NCBI RefSeq assembly: GCF_900105055.1
Contig: NZ_FNTA01000003.1
Coordinates: 186,001 to 250,000 of the forward strand
DNA: 64,000 bases
Source of the DNA: Amycolatopsis lurida
GTDB lineage: Bacteria; Actinomycetota; Actinomycetes; Mycobacteriales; Pseudonocardiaceae
Reading direction: 5' to 3'
Part shown: piece by piece, positions 63,297 to 64,000 of the stretch
How the letters are laid out: each line of letters opens with the position of its first letter
How positions within the stretch are numbered: the first letter of the stretch is position 1
Notes under the pieces: generated by a model
Told to the model about the DNA's origin: nothing
Databases searched by the model: none
Seen by the model: only the letters and a program-made list of their open reading frames with translations
Program-made: the position numbers and the translations under genes

Positions 63297-63755
63297 CTAC
63301 CTCGGCCGGACGCTCGCGAGGACGGCGTCCAGGCTGGGAAGCCACCGCTGCCGCGGATCCGGAGCCGAGAGCCATTCCGCGTGGGCCTCGGCTCGGCCGG
63401 AGTCGACGGGCAGGGGGAGCAGCGTGCCCCAGGCGAGGACTTCGACATGCGGCGGCAGGGAGTCCCGAGAAGGAAGCAGCCCGTCGGTCTCCGCGAGAAT
63501 GGCCACCCGCGGACCCTGCTGCGTCAGTACCGCCATGGCGGGGCCTCCGCATCCGGTGTCGGCGAGCCTGCCGAGGACCTCGGCGCCGTTGATCTTGGGC
63601 AGGGTCACCGCGCAGATCCCGCCTTCCAGCACCAGGAACGGCTGCGTGCCTCGCCATTTGAGGGACCAGCCGAAGAGACGGCCGTAGAAGGCCTCGCCGC
63701 GGGGGCGGATCGAACGTGACTCGACCGGGAGCACTTGGTGGTCCAGCGACATCAT
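63297..63755 (-). CDS. Hypothetical protein
   Basis: A 152-residue soluble protein with no signal peptide or membrane helix. Visible features are RGEAFYGRLFGWSLKWRG, a Gly-rich GCGGPAM, and a C-terminal WGTLLPLPVD then EWLSAPDPRQRWLP. Short proteins with similar C-termini occur in actinomycetes, sometimes annotated as N-terminal primase-polymerase-like, but I cannot support that here. ATG 63755 follows GGAAGG at five bases. It is divergent from a TetR gene, with palindromes between them, and may be its target. Confidence 0.55.
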   Translation of the reverse strand: MMSLDHQVLPVESRSIRPRGEAFYGRLFGWSLKWRGTQPFLVLEGGICAVTLPKINGAEVLGRLADTGCGGPAMAVLTQQGPRVAILAETDGLLPSRDSLPPHVEVLAWGTLLPLPVDSGRAEAHAEWLSAPDPRQRWLPSLDAVLASVRPR

Positions 63756-63813
63756 CGGCGCCTTCCGAGCGGGGGTGGGGACGTGGTGCCCCGGGGACTG
63801 TGCACAGCCTAAC

Positions 63814-63839
63814 GGCACTCAGTGCCACTAGCAAGTGGC
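63814..63839. promoter_or_regulatory. Probable TetR operator(s)
   Basis: Two overlapping inverted repeats in the gap between the hypothetical gene and the TetR gene: GGCACT-C-AGTGCC (63814-63826) and GCCACT-AGCA-AGTGGC (63824-63839). They share the half-site AGTGCC. The second ends 15 bases before the TetR ATG. Confidence 0.55.
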
Positions 63840-63854
63840 TGCTACCGTCCGGCT

Positions 63855-64000
63855 ATGAGCGATTCGCCGCGCCGAGCGCCGGTGACCAGAGCCGGCGCGA
63901 CCCCCGACGGGAGGCGCCGTCTGCGTCGTGCGCTCGCCGCGGCGGCCGTGGACCTGTTCGTCGCCAAGGGGTACGAAGCCACGACGGTGGACGAGATCGC
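63855..64000 (+). CDS. TetR family regulator (5' part, cut by window end)
   Basis: The first 48 codons of a TetR-type regulator: a basic leader (SDSPRRAPVTRAGATPDG) and the first helix-turn-helix residues (RALAAAAVDLFVAKGYEATT, VDEIA). ATG 63855 is the only good start. The reading frame continues beyond 64000. It is divergent from the hypothetical gene at 63297-63755, across paired palindromes. Confidence 0.85.
   Translation, partial: MSDSPRRAPVTRAGATPDGRRRLRRALAAAAVDLFVAKGYEATTVDEI

Overview
The window is high-GC (about 70 percent) actinomycete DNA. It has GTG and TTG starts, ATGA and GTGA stop-start overlaps, many TetR, MerR, LysR and ArsR regulators, an ECF41 sigma factor, an AfsR-type regulator and a 2-methylisoborneol (2-MIB) locus. 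Protein style (imine-reductase-like proteins resembling the Amycolatopsis orientalis enzyme, a CtpI-like P-type ATPase, paired GH92 mannosidases) and the intergenic palindromes suggest a pseudonocardial actinomycete, most likely Amycolatopsis. That genus call is inference. No rRNA, tRNA, CRISPR array or transposase was seen.

Layout. 1-2.8 kb: 3' part of malate dehydrogenase, then two tandem secreted DUF4360-type proteins. 2.8-9.8 kb: a leftward run of ECF41 sigma factor, NmrA-type epimerase, cytoplasmic GH92 mannosidase and FUSC transporter, with a divergent MFS exporter at 10 kb. 11.5-17.7 kb: a large secreted multidomain GH92 enzyme, divergent from a secreted tannase/feruloyl-esterase-family hydrolase. 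17.7-25 kb: AfsR-like regulator, FtsX permease and two ABC ATPases, all leftward. 25-34 kb: two tandem imine-reductase-type genes, LysR/EamA and NmrA genes, and two TetR neighbourhoods with an RraA-like protein, a quinone oxidoreductase and an MBL hydrolase. 34-35.4 kb: a methyltransferase and a cmtR-CDF metal efflux unit.

35.8-40.7 kb is the most notable locus. It is a translationally coupled operon of two family 2B encapsulin shell proteins, a geranyl-diphosphate C-methyltransferase and 2-methylisoborneol synthase: a protein compartment for making an earthy-odour terpene. It ends tail to tail with an NAD-dependent DNA ligase.

42.8-51 kb: a CaCA cation/proton antiporter, a scar of two broken genes (aldehyde dehydrogenase and a probable TetR end), hypothetical genes, a secreted S1 protease, a structured non-coding stretch, a DUF2891 protein, a methyltransferase, and a TetR/DUF1348 divergent pair with twin operators. 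51.6-54.6 kb: a secreted tripeptidyl-aminopeptidase-type hydrolase, divergent from a MerR regulator and a membrane protein, with two back-to-back 19-bp-spacer promoters. 54.7-59.1 kb: a 1,453-residue CtpI-like P-type ATPase. 59.2-64 kb: a TetR-controlled FAD oxidoreductase, membrane protein and regulator cassette, a VanZ protein, an unrecognised protein and a TetR gene cut by the window end.

Most widely spaced convergent gene pairs have a large palindrome between them, and two palindrome families recur. Starts were moved from the longest ORF to internal codons where a Shine-Dalgarno site, signal peptide or stop-start overlap supported it.
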